Virus record (IMG/VR): IMGVR_UViG_3300006790_000007
Span: 1 to 39,587 of that record
Reading direction: 5' to 3' (one strand)
Source of the DNA: a virus
Length of the DNA stretch: 39,587 bases
Shown piece by piece: positions 29,705 to 36,383 of the stretch. Positions within the stretch are counted from its first letter, which is position 1, and the number at the start of each line of letters is the position of its first letter. Under the pieces are notes generated by a model. It did no database searches. It was not told the DNA's origin and saw only the letters and a list, made by a program, of their open reading frames with translations. A program made the translations under genes and the position numbers.

Positions 29705-29734
29705 CAAACTTAACCAATTATTTATAAATAACAA
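29705..29734 (-). promoter_or_regulatory. Promoter of the minus-strand gene array
   Basis: On the minus strand: TTG (29734-29732), exactly 19 bp, TAAGTTTG (29712-29705), a full consensus match. The extended TATTGTTATTTATAAAT around the -33 box matches the promoter blocks at 4244 and 9837. Transcription should start near 29699, pass site H and read all six small genes to the terminator at 27480. Confidence 0.75.
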
Positions 29735-29758
29735 TAGTTAATCTTAATTATTTATTGT

Positions 29759-29766
29759 TATATTTG
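29759..29766 (+). promoter_or_regulatory. Promoter -7 box, divergent from the array promoter
   Basis: TATATTTG, a full match, 3 bases before the ATG at 29770. No TTG at 19 bp. The message would be leaderless or nearly so. It faces away from the minus-strand promoter 25 bp to the left. Confidence 0.5.
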
Positions 29767-29769
29767 CAT

Positions 29770-29955
29770 ATGGTTGAATTATTCAAGAAAATAAATCCTA
29801 ACTGCAACATGAAAGGAGATATGTTAAGAGATTATCATAAGTTAATAGTAGAGTTTAGAGAAGCTACAGGACATAAGTTAAAAGCTTCATCTTGCTCTTC
29901 AAAAGCTAACATGAAGATAATAGGGAGGTATTTAAAAATGACTGGTAAATTATGA
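29770..29955 (+). CDS. Small basic hypothetical protein
   Basis: 61 residues from ATG 29770 (MVELFKKINPNCNMKGDMLR); the in-frame TTG at 29755 lies in the promoter. The sequence is basic, with SSCSSKANMKIIGRYLK near the end. No family recognised. Its stop overlaps the next ATG by 4 bases (ATGA), so it is joined to the glycosyltransferase-like gene. Confidence 0.65.
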   Translation: MVELFKKINPNCNMKGDMLRDYHKLIVEFREATGHKLKASSCSSKANMKIIGRYLKMTGKL

Positions 29956-30557
29956 TAATATATCAAATACATTTTGATACAGACAGTTTTAACAGCTGCT
30001 TAAAGGATTATAGAGTTATACCTACGCCTAACTATAAGAATCCGCATCCCTATTTTGAGAATGATGTTATAAGTGAGTTAGTGCCAGAAACAGAAACAGA
30101 TAGAGTAGGTGTTTTTTCTCACGCTTATAGTAAAAAAATAGGTGTAGGTTTAGATAAAATTGAAGCTAGAAATGAAGATGTAGTAAGTTTCTTTGCTTTA
30201 AATTATAAGAATAACTATTGGGAGCTATTTGAGAGATGGCATCCTACAGGTTTGAGCGTATTAGAGATTTTAAAAGATAAATTTGATTGGACTATAGACT
30301 TTACTAAACAGCCTAAACACATTATTTATCAGAACGCTTTTGTAGCTAAAACAGAAATATATAAGAAATATATACAGGAATATTTAAATCCTGTTATGAG
30401 CTTCTTAAATGAAAACCCAGAACTAGTAAACAAAGAGCCTAATATACCTAAATATAAAGGCTATACTATGCATACTTTCCTTTGTGAAAGGTTGTTTACT
30501 ATTTTCTTGGAGCATAATAATTACAGTGTATATCAATTTAACAAACTATATGACTAG
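29952..30557 (+). CDS. Glycosyltransferase-like protein
   Basis: 201 residues. The C-terminal part (AKTEIYKKYIQEYLNPVMSFL, then YTMHTFLCERLFTIFLEHN) resembles the end of DUF4422-type glycosyltransferases, where an E-R-L-F motif lies near the C-terminus. VGVFSHAYSKKIGVGLD and VVSFFALNYKNNYWELFE would be the core strands. A classical DxD site is not evident, so activity is uncertain. It overlaps the methyltransferase gene by 8 bp and may act with it on the same glycan. It could also be a family of unknown function found with phage methyltransferases. Confidence 0.5.
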   Translation: MIIYQIHFDTDSFNSCLKDYRVIPTPNYKNPHPYFENDVISELVPETETDRVGVFSHAYSKKIGVGLDKIEARNEDVVSFFALNYKNNYWELFERWHPTGLSVLEILKDKFDWTIDFTKQPKHIIYQNAFVAKTEIYKKYIQEYLNPVMSFLNENPELVNKEPNIPKYKGYTMHTFLCERLFTIFLEHNNYSVYQFNKLYD

Positions 30558-31356
30558 AACAGAGATTATTAATGGAGTTATAAAAAAGAATGGTTATACT
30601 TCATACTTGGAAATTGGAATTTATGACGGTAAAAACTTTGATGCTATCGAGTGCCCTTTAAAAGAAGGCGTTGACCCTAGTGTAGACAAGGAAAGTGTTT
30701 ATAAAATATCTTCTGATGATTATTTTAACGGGAATGCTACAGTAAACACTTACGACCTTATTTTCATTGATGGCGACCATACATACATTCAGAGCAAGAA
30801 AGACTTAGAGAATGCTTTAGAATGCCTTAATGAAGGAGGTTTAATTTTAATGCATGACACTAACCCGAATAACTTACAAGAAATCACGCCTAGAAACAAC
30901 GGAAAGGCATGGTGTGGTGAAGTTTGGAAAACAGTATTAGAGGCAAAAGCTAAAGGTTATCCTGTAGTAACTATTCCAGATGATTACGGTGTTACTATCA
31001 TTAAAAATGATAAATTACCATTTGAAGAAGATTATAAAAACATTAGCCCAGAAGAGTTTTTAAAGAATAAATCTGAGTTAATGAATTTCATGAACTGGAG
31101 AGATTATATGAATATAACAGAAGAAGTAAAAGAGATACAAAACATAACAGCAAAAGAATCTGCTATTAATGATCTTTTAGTTGCTGAAGAATCTGTTAAA
31201 GCAGATTTTCAAGAAAGAGATACAGACGATGTTATTCAAGATGACTTAGAAAAAATGACAGATGAAGAGTTGAAAGAGTTTTATAAAACTATGTTTGGTA
31301 GTAAGCCAAAAGGCAAGTTTAATAGAGAAAAAATTATATTAAAGATTATTAGTTAA
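30550..31356 (+). CDS. SAM-dependent methyltransferase with HeH-like tail
   Basis: 268 residues from ATG 30550; a longer frame from GTG 30484 only reads through the upstream gene. A class I Rossmann methyltransferase of the Methyltransf_24/FkbM-like group: motif I YLEIGIYDG at 19-27, IFIDGDHTY at 71-79 (motif II), GGLILMHDT at 96-104. These often act on sugars or small molecules. After residue 190 an acidic helix leads to a C-terminal MTDEELKEFYKTMFG...KFNREKIILKI, a HeH/SAP-like helix-extended-loop-helix. Such a tail suggests nucleic-acid or capsid binding. A terminator follows. It is probably paired with the glycosyltransferase-like protein. Confidence 0.75.
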   Translation: MTRTEIINGVIKKNGYTSYLEIGIYDGKNFDAIECPLKEGVDPSVDKESVYKISSDDYFNGNATVNTYDLIFIDGDHTYIQSKKDLENALECLNEGGLILMHDTNPNNLQEITPRNNGKAWCGEVWKTVLEAKAKGYPVVTIPDDYGVTIIKNDKLPFEEDYKNISPEEFLKNKSELMNFMNWRDYMNITEEVKEIQNITAKESAINDLLVAEESVKADFQERDTDDVIQDDLEKMTDEELKEFYKTMFGSKPKGKFNREKIILKIIS

Positions 31357-31380
31357 GATTTTTCTTTATAAAGCATAATG

Positions 31381-31412
31381 AAAACACCCTTATTATTGGG
31401 GGTGTTTTTTTT
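31381..31412 (+). terminator. Intrinsic terminator before the portal gene
   Basis: AAAACACCC (31381-31389) and GGGTGTTTT (31400-31408) form a 9-bp perfect stem with a 10-base loop, followed by a T-run. It separates the glycan-modification pair from the portal operon. Confidence 0.85.
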
Positions 31413-31423
31413 ATTTTTACGTT

Positions 31424-32629
31424 ATGCTAAGTATGTATAACCAAGCTAACATTAACGAACCTCTAGACTCAACAGCTAGAGAAAATGAAGCTTTAGAAAT
31501 ATTAGATTACGGTACTAACAATGCTTTTCCAGCTAAGTTACTTGATAATGTTGAATATTCGCACGTTACAAATAGATGTATTGATGTTATCTATAAATTT
31601 ATTGTGGGGGATGGTTTTGAAGATCCTTCTTTAAATGACGTTATAATTAACTCTGATGGTCAAACATTAGGAGAATTACACCAAAGTCTAGCAATGGACT
31701 TAGCTTATTTTGAAGGGATTTATACTAATGCTAAATATAATTCTAACCTACAGACTACTGAGTACTTCCATCTTCCTTTCGAAAACTCTCGTTTAGGAAT
31801 GTATAATGAATTAGGCAAGATTACTAATATTAAATATAATCCTAATTGGGGGCAGACATCAGGAGTAGGAGAACAAGAATGCACTACTACATATCCTGTT
31901 TATAATATGTTTTCTGTTTCTAGTCAGATTCAAGAATTAGGAGCGGCTTATAGGGGTCAAGTGTTGTATTCTCACATACAAAGACCTCAAAAAAGATTTT
32001 ATCCTGTGCCTCAGTATTATAGTGCTGAAAATTGGATAAAAGTAGATTCTAAGATTGGTAATTTTCACGTTAACAACATTGATAATAATTTCCTTTTATC
32101 TGTTCTTTTAAAAGTTGTTGGTGATCCAGATGAGGCAGCAACTAAACTAGAAAAAGATGAAAATGATAGAGTGAAATCTGTGCCTATTAAAAAGAAAAAA
32201 GGTCAAGTTTTTAAAGATGAGATGGCTAAAAACTTTTCAGGCTCAGAGAACGGAGGAAAGGTTATGGTTCTATGGGCTAAGACTAAAGAACAATTCCCAG
32301 AACTAGAAGAGTTTCCAGCAAGCACTAACCATGATTTATTTATTGCTTTACAGAATTTAGTTACAGATAACTTAGTAATAGCTGCTGGAGTGCCAAGAGT
32401 TTTAGCTAATATTGGTACAGCTGGCAAGTTAGGTGACACTAACGAAATAACAAGCGCGGTTAAATACATGCAGGGTACAGTACAAAGCCAGCAATCATTA
32501 TTAGAAGACCATTATAAGAAATTATTTAAAAACTCTGCTATTCCAGAATTAAACGGCACAACGCCAAAGATTAAGAGATTTAGTTATGACTTTACTGATA
32601 ACATTACAGGACTTCCAGAACAGGGTTAA
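31424..32629 (+). CDS. Portal protein
   Basis: 401 residues. The start (GTNNAFPAKLLDNVEYSHVTN, then CIDVIYKFIVGDGFEDP) and later VDSKIGNFHVNNIDNNFLLS fit the HK97/SPP1-like portals of Bacteroidota siphophages. The C-terminal helix (LVIAAGVPRVLANIGTAGKL and EDHYKKLFKN) also fits. It forms the dodecameric ring at the capsid vertex and is the docking site for TerL. The gene overlaps the next by 44 bp. Portal genes are normally next to terL; here it lies after the capsid and tail genes. Confidence 0.75.
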   Translation: MLSMYNQANINEPLDSTARENEALEILDYGTNNAFPAKLLDNVEYSHVTNRCIDVIYKFIVGDGFEDPSLNDVIINSDGQTLGELHQSLAMDLAYFEGIYTNAKYNSNLQTTEYFHLPFENSRLGMYNELGKITNIKYNPNWGQTSGVGEQECTTTYPVYNMFSVSSQIQELGAAYRGQVLYSHIQRPQKRFYPVPQYYSAENWIKVDSKIGNFHVNNIDNNFLLSVLLKVVGDPDEAATKLEKDENDRVKSVPIKKKKGQVFKDEMAKNFSGSENGGKVMVLWAKTKEQFPELEEFPASTNHDLFIALQNLVTDNLVIAAGVPRVLANIGTAGKLGDTNEITSAVKYMQGTVQSQQSLLEDHYKKLFKNSAIPELNGTTPKIKRFSYDFTDNITGLPEQG

Positions 32630-33098
32630 AATATCTCAAAATCTTAAAGATAAGGATATTAACCCATCTATAATTTATGCTCAGGAAATGCATTTAGACG
32701 CTCTTTTATGTGGGCTATATGATATAATTATAGAACAAAAACAAAACTGTATTTTAGAAGATCGTTTTATATACCTTTTAGATAAATATATTAAACCTTA
32801 TTTGGTTTATGTTTCTTATAGTGATTATTTAACCGCTCACAACATCCAAGGCACTAGACAGGGCTTGGTTGAGATTAATGGAGATAATGCAACAGGAGCG
32901 GAAATAAAGCGCATAGGTGATATCTCTAGGGCTTCAGATGCTAAGGCTAGTGCTTATGAAGAAAAGATAAGAACTTTCTTAGAGTCTAGTGAAGATTACC
33001 CAGAATATAATTGCCCTTGCAGTGACAATAATATGTTGTTCGGGTTTGGGTTTAGTAGTATTGGAAAAGATTTAAACGGAAACGATTTATTCGTATGA
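32586..33098 (+). CDS. Probable head-tail connector (adaptor) protein
   Basis: 170 residues starting inside the portal gene (44-bp overlap). Helical N-terminus with QDFQNRVKISQNLKDKDINPSI then YAQEMHLDALLCGLYDIIIE, like adaptor proteins (gp6/gp15 type) where a short bundle follows an insertion at the portal ring. The C-terminal half is more variable and ends with a Cys cluster (NCPCSDNN). Place and shape support the call; no diagnostic motif is seen. Confidence 0.5.
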   Translation: MTLLITLQDFQNRVKISQNLKDKDINPSIIYAQEMHLDALLCGLYDIIIEQKQNCILEDRFIYLLDKYIKPYLVYVSYSDYLTAHNIQGTRQGLVEINGDNATGAEIKRIGDISRASDAKASAYEEKIRTFLESSEDYPEYNCPCSDNNMLFGFGFSSIGKDLNGNDLFV

Positions 33099-33442
33099 TA
33101 TTTATAAAGAAAAATGATACTAGCCGTATTACTGATGATATTGATCAGTATGAGAATTACCTTTTGGAGTTTTCTAATACAGCTACTTGCAGCTCTGTTA
33201 TTGCAGTTTTTGCTAACACTAGCTTTGATTGTGCTTATCCTGTATTTAGTATAACAGAAGTATGCTCAGGAGACGAAAATGTATTACTAGGAGAGATTAA
33301 TCTAGATTATATTGGCTACTGGTCTGTAAATATTTACGGAAACCCAGATAATGTTAATTTAGATCCTAATCTAGCTACGTTTATAAAGCAAGAAGAAGTT
33401 AAAGTATACATAGAGGGGTGCGATACATGCAAAACGTGTTGA
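33095..33442 (+). CDS. Hypothetical connector-region protein, Cys-rich
   Basis: 115 residues, beta-rich (FIKKNDTSRITDDIDQYENYLLEF... EINLDYIGYWSVNIYG). It ends in EGCDTCKTC, with three Cys. The ATGA overlap with the upstream gene couples them. It may be a small neck or head-completion protein, by position between connectors and lysis genes. No family recognised. Confidence 0.6.
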   Translation: MIFIKKNDTSRITDDIDQYENYLLEFSNTATCSSVIAVFANTSFDCAYPVFSITEVCSGDENVLLGEINLDYIGYWSVNIYGNPDNVNLDPNLATFIKQEEVKVYIEGCDTCKTC

Positions 33443-33807
33443 TAGAATTTAAAAACATAGCCTCTAAGTTTATACTGTTAGATGCTGAGATGGGAGTTTT
33501 ACAGCTTATGGGGTTGGCAGGTGAGTTAACAACAGGCAAAGACTTTGATTATGTTTATTATATAGGTTTAGTATATGCTTGTGTTAGATTAGGATGGTAT
33601 ATCTATTCCAGAATACATGAAAAAGCTAAAAACCAAATAGATAGAGAGAACGCAGAACTAGAGAAGCAGATAAAAGAGGAAAAGTTAAAAAGTTGGAAAA
33701 TATTAAACTCTCCAGACTTTAAATCTAGTTTAGGTAAAGAAAAGTTAGAAGAAATAAAAGGAATGTACAGTGAGGAAGATAAACAAGATAATAATTCATT
33801 GCGCTGA
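33427..33807 (+). CDS. Holin-like or lysis-region membrane protein
   Basis: 126 residues from ATG 33427 (GTG 33418 is possible). Residues 40-62 (DFDYVYYIGLVYACVRLGWYI) are a probable membrane helix; the C-terminal 60 residues are a charged coiled coil (IDRENAELEKQIKEEKLKSW). It comes before the amidase, with 38 bp overlap. It could be a holin partner or anti-holin. Confidence 0.5.
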   Translation: MQNVLIEFKNIASKFILLDAEMGVLQLMGLAGELTTGKDFDYVYYIGLVYACVRLGWYIYSRIHEKAKNQIDRENAELEKQIKEEKLKSWKILNSPDFKSSLGKEKLEEIKGMYSEEDKQDNNSLR

Positions 33808-34171
33808 TACTAGAGTGGATCAGGATTTTACTGCTGCTGATATTGATAAATGGCACAAGCAGAGAGGGTGGAATGGTATTGGTTATCATTATGTAATTCT
33901 TTTAGATGGAACTATTCAAAAGGGAAGATCAGAAGAAAGAGCTGGAGCGCATTGTAAAGGGCATAATTTGAACTCTATAGGTGTTTGTTTTATGGGAGGG
34001 AAAAATGAAGATGGTTCTAAATGGGAGAAACCACTAGAGGCACAAATAAAGTCTTATCTTGAACTAGAAGCAGAACTATCTAATAAATACCAAGGAATAG
34101 AAATCAAAGGACATTACGAATTGAGTTCTAAATCATGTCCAAACTTTGAAATTTGTAAGCTATATGATTAA
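33770..34171 (+). CDS. N-acetylmuramoyl-L-alanine amidase (T7-lysozyme-like endolysin)
   Basis: 133 residues, Amidase_2/PGRP fold. Zinc ligands His10 (IIIHCADTR), His115 (GHYEL) and Cys123 (SCPNF), plus Lys121 two residues before the Cys and Tyr39/41 in GYHYV, match the arrangement of T7 lysozyme (H17, Y46, H122, K128, C130). It cuts the amide bond between MurNAc and the peptide, so it lyses the cell wall. No signal peptide, so it needs a holin. The start is GTG, just upstream of RKINKIIIHC; there is no ATG in reach. It overlaps both neighbours (38 and 8 bp). Confidence 0.88.
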   Translation: MRKINKIIIHCADTRVDQDFTAADIDKWHKQRGWNGIGYHYVILLDGTIQKGRSEERAGAHCKGHNLNSIGVCFMGGKNEDGSKWEKPLEAQIKSYLELEAELSNKYQGIEIKGHYELSSKSCPNFEICKLYD

Positions 34172-34382
34172 CCCTAAAGATATAATAGAAAGCATAAAGG
34201 CAGGTTTGATATCTACTATTATAGGGATTATCTTTTTTATTGGTGGAGGTATCATGGTTTATGTTACTTATAAAGATACTCACGCTCTCGAATGGGCTTC
34301 TGTAGAGGTTGGTTTATTTCTTACAGGGGCTTGGTTTTTAAAGGCTAACGACGAATGGATAACTAATAAATTTAAAAAATGA
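34164..34382 (+). CDS. Holin-like protein
   Basis: 72 residues from ATG 34164. Two hydrophobic segments (about 14-36 AGLISTIIGIIFFIGGGIMV and 47-62 ASVEVGLFLTGAWFL) with a polar turn and a lysine-rich end (NKFKK), the shape of a class II holin. It overlaps the amidase by 8 bp and the spanin gene by 4 bp. It likely makes the membrane pore that lets the endolysin reach the wall. Confidence 0.65.
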   Translation: MINPKDIIESIKAGLISTIIGIIFFIGGGIMVYVTYKDTHALEWASVEVGLFLTGAWFLKANDEWITNKFKK

Positions 34383-34831
34383 TCAGGATACTTGTTTTAA
34401 CGCTCTGTGTTGCATTTTCTTCATGCTTTGTAGGTAAAGACCTTAGAAAGAAAAGAAAAGCCGATAAACTGGTTAAAAAAGCGCAGAAATTAAGTCCTGA
34501 ATTATTTAAAACTGATACCATAATTTATTATGATACTATCATAGTAGAAAACCATGTTACAGATACTATTACTAAATTAGAATTTCATGATACTACTACT
34601 GTAATTAATAATGATCGTTTAGTAGTTAAATATTTTTATGACACATTAAGACAGGAGATTTACCACGAAGCAGAGTGTAAAGCCGATACTATAAGATTAG
34701 AAGAGAAAATCCCTGTTACCAAATACGTCGGATTGTCTTGGTGGGATAAGCTACAGTTAAATGCTATTCCTTTACTTCTTTTGTTTGTTGGGTTCATATT
34801 CCTTATTCGAAAGCGGAATAATTATATTTAA
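34379..34831 (+). CDS. Single-gene spanin (u-spanin) candidate
   Basis: 150 residues. The N-terminus is a lipoprotein signal with the lipid-modified Cys at 16 in FSSC (13-16). The middle (20-120) is a charged, threonine-rich periplasmic region (DTIIYYDTIIVENHVTDTIT). The C-terminus has a membrane helix (about 129-143, AIPLLLLFVGFIFLI) and a basic tip (RKRNNYI). One lipoprotein end plus one transmembrane end is the topology of u-spanins such as T1 gp11, which join inner and outer membranes and fuse them at lysis. It is the last gene of the lysis operon. Confidence 0.7.
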   Translation: MIRILVLTLCVAFSSCFVGKDLRKKRKADKLVKKAQKLSPELFKTDTIIYYDTIIVENHVTDTITKLEFHDTTTVINNDRLVVKYFYDTLRQEIYHEAECKADTIRLEEKIPVTKYVGLSWWDKLQLNAIPLLLLFVGFIFLIRKRNNYI

Positions 34832-34843
34832 TTAAATATAATT
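34820..34843. repeat. 24-bp perfect AT-rich palindrome
   Basis: The two 12-bp arms centre on AA|TT; it includes the stop codon of the spanin gene (34829-34831). It could be a terminator stem without a GC core, an operator or a recombination site. No T-run follows directly, so an operator is favoured. Confidence 0.5.
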
Positions 34844-34889
34844 TAGCTTGTTTTAGTGTATTTTATATTTATTTAGATATAATTTGTTA

Positions 34890-34906
34890 TTTAGAATCAT
34901 TCTAAA
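34890..34906. repeat. 17-bp hyphenated palindrome upstream of the recombination operon
   Basis: TTTAGAAT, C, ATTCTAAA: 8-bp arms around one base, 25 bases before the -33 box at 34931. The left arm TTTAGAATCATT is also seen at 9809-9820 before another promoter. It may be the binding site of a dimeric regulator, for example the phage HTH protein. Confidence 0.45.
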
Positions 34907-34930
34907 ATATAAATATTTGCAACTTTTTCT

Positions 34931-34960
34931 TTGCTTTTAAAGTTTATATATATAAATTTA
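34931..34960 (+). promoter_or_regulatory. Promoter of the recombination operon
   Basis: TTG (34931-34933), 19 bp, TAAATTTA (34953-34960). The segment ATTTACATTATAACAA after the -7 box is the same as after the promoter at 4246, so the two probably share regulation. It starts the long operon 34984-39417. Confidence 0.65.
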
Positions 34961-34983
34961 CATTATAACAAAAACACAAAAAT

Positions 34984-35214
34984 ATGAACGCTACAATCAA
35001 AGGACAAGAATACGAAATTAGATACGATCACGATGGTATGAGTGTTACAGCCATTAGAAAGATTGTATTAGTTACTGGTTCTCCAGCTAACGAAGTAAGA
35101 AGAGAGATTAAAGAGCCTTCACAAGGGTTATATAATGATATCTTAGATAGATGTCAGAACCACCTAGATAAGGTTAATGAAGAAATGATGTACGACTTAA
35201 GAGAAGAAGAATAA
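34984..35214 (+). CDS. Small hypothetical protein, first of the recombination operon
   Basis: 76 residues, acidic and helical, with a beta start (MNATIKGQEYEIRYDHDGMSV). Not recognised. It starts 24 bases after the promoter and 1 base before the ERF gene, so it likely regulates or assists recombination. Leaders are A-rich (ACAAAAACACAAAAAT). Confidence 0.7.
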   Translation: MNATIKGQEYEIRYDHDGMSVTAIRKIVLVTGSPANEVRREIKEPSQGLYNDILDRCQNHLDKVNEEMMYDLREEE

Positions 35215-35215
35215 G

Positions 35216-35758
35216 ATGAATTTAACAGAATTACAAACTAAACTAAAAGCACCAAAGAATCAATATAACGCATTTGGTAAGTATAACTATCGCTCTTGTG
35301 AAGATATACTAGAAGCTTTAAAACCATTACTTACGGATGAATGTGAGTTAAGGATAACAGATCAAGTAAAAGATGTTTGTGGTATTCCTTATGTAGAATC
35401 TGCTGTAGTGTTACAGATCGGTGATAAGGTTTATACTTCTGTAGCTCAGGCTGGTATTAATCCAGATAAAAAAGGAATGGATATAGCTCAAAGTTTCGGA
35501 GCTTCTAGTTCTTACGCTAGAAAATACGCGCTAAACGCTTTGTTTTTAATTGATGACACAAAAGATTCAGATAGTTTAGATAACTCAAACCAAAACACTG
35601 GATCAACAGCACATGAAAACAGAGTTAAAGAATTAACTGATAAGATATACGATTCTAATTCTTTAGAAGAATTAAAACAAGCTTGGAGTAGTGTTCCTCA
35701 AGGGTTACAAAAAACCTTAGAGACAGCTAAGAATGAGCGTAAAGCACAATTATCATGA
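35216..35758 (+). CDS. erf: ERF-family single-strand annealing protein
   Basis: 180 residues. The motifs of the ERF superfamily are clear: LKAPKNQYNAFGKYNYRSCEDIL at 10-32 (given here in two parts: LKAPKNQYNAFGKYNY, RSCEDIL) and GASSSYARKYALNALF at 95-110, followed by LIDDTKDSD. These proteins anneal complementary single strands and circularise phage DNA. The C-terminus (from 120) is a linker and small helix that could contact SSB. It lies beside the SSB-like gene, NinG and NinB, so a full annealing-based recombination set is present. Confidence 0.85.
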   Translation: MNLTELQTKLKAPKNQYNAFGKYNYRSCEDILEALKPLLTDECELRITDQVKDVCGIPYVESAVVLQIGDKVYTSVAQAGINPDKKGMDIAQSFGASSSYARKYALNALFLIDDTKDSDSLDNSNQNTGSTAHENRVKELTDKIYDSNSLEELKQAWSSVPQGLQKTLETAKNERKAQLS

Positions 35759-35802
35759 GCGAAATTGATAAAGGAGTTCGACTTAATAAAAATTAATTAA
35801 TT

Positions 35803-36225
35803 ATGGAAAAGTTTATAGGGTTAAATAAAGAAGAATTAGAATTAGAAGCATTAGAAAGATGTGTTCCTGTAGATGAGGGTTATGAAAATGCTTTAGAATT
35901 ATATTTAGAGTGTAAAAAAGCCATTCATTATTACAACACAATACTTAATCATATAGGTGATACTGCTTTTTCTGAGAGGTCTGATTACCCAGAAAAAGAA
36001 CTAATTAAATATGGTGCTAAAGTTTCAATAAGCTCTACTGGAGATAGGTTAGATTATGATAAAGATGTTGAATATCTAAACAGGAAGAATAAATTAAAAG
36101 AAAGAGAGCAATTATTAAAACTAGCTTATAAATCTAGTGATGAAATAATAGATAGCGAGGGCATAGTGGTTGATAGAATACCAATTAAAAGTAAAGGTAA
36201 GTCAGTTTTAAAAATTCAACTATAA
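35803..36225 (+). CDS. Hypothetical protein next to the ERF gene
   Basis: 140 residues, acidic and helical (LNKEELELEALERC, LELYLECKKAIHYYNTILNH). A long helix and the RKNKLKEREQLLKLAYKSSDE segment suggest a coiled coil. No known fold. Its position between annealing protein and SSB suggests it is a recombination accessory. The next gene starts at its last base. Confidence 0.65.
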   Translation: MEKFIGLNKEELELEALERCVPVDEGYENALELYLECKKAIHYYNTILNHIGDTAFSERSDYPEKELIKYGAKVSISSTGDRLDYDKDVEYLNRKNKLKEREQLLKLAYKSSDEIIDSEGIVVDRIPIKSKGKSVLKIQL

Positions 36226-36383
36226 TGGATACTAACGCAGCGATAGACGTTTTAACTAAGGAGTTAGATGATTTGCAATTTAAGATAGAAGTATTGCCAG
36301 ACGGTAATTTAAAGGAATACTTAAATATTAAGAAAACAGAAATACAAGAAGCAATTACACATATAAACTTAATGATAAAATGA
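36225..36383 (+). CDS. Small coiled-coil protein
   Basis: A 52-residue ORF: MDTNAAIDVLTKELDDLQFK at its start, then IEVLPDGNLKEYLNIKKTEI, ending HINLMIK. It is leucine/isoleucine-rich with heptads, acidic, and fits exactly between two neighbours with overlaps of 1 and 4 bp. The tight coupling argues for a real gene. Function unknown. Confidence 0.6.
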   Translation: MDTNAAIDVLTKELDDLQFKIEVLPDGNLKEYLNIKKTEIQEAITHINLMIK

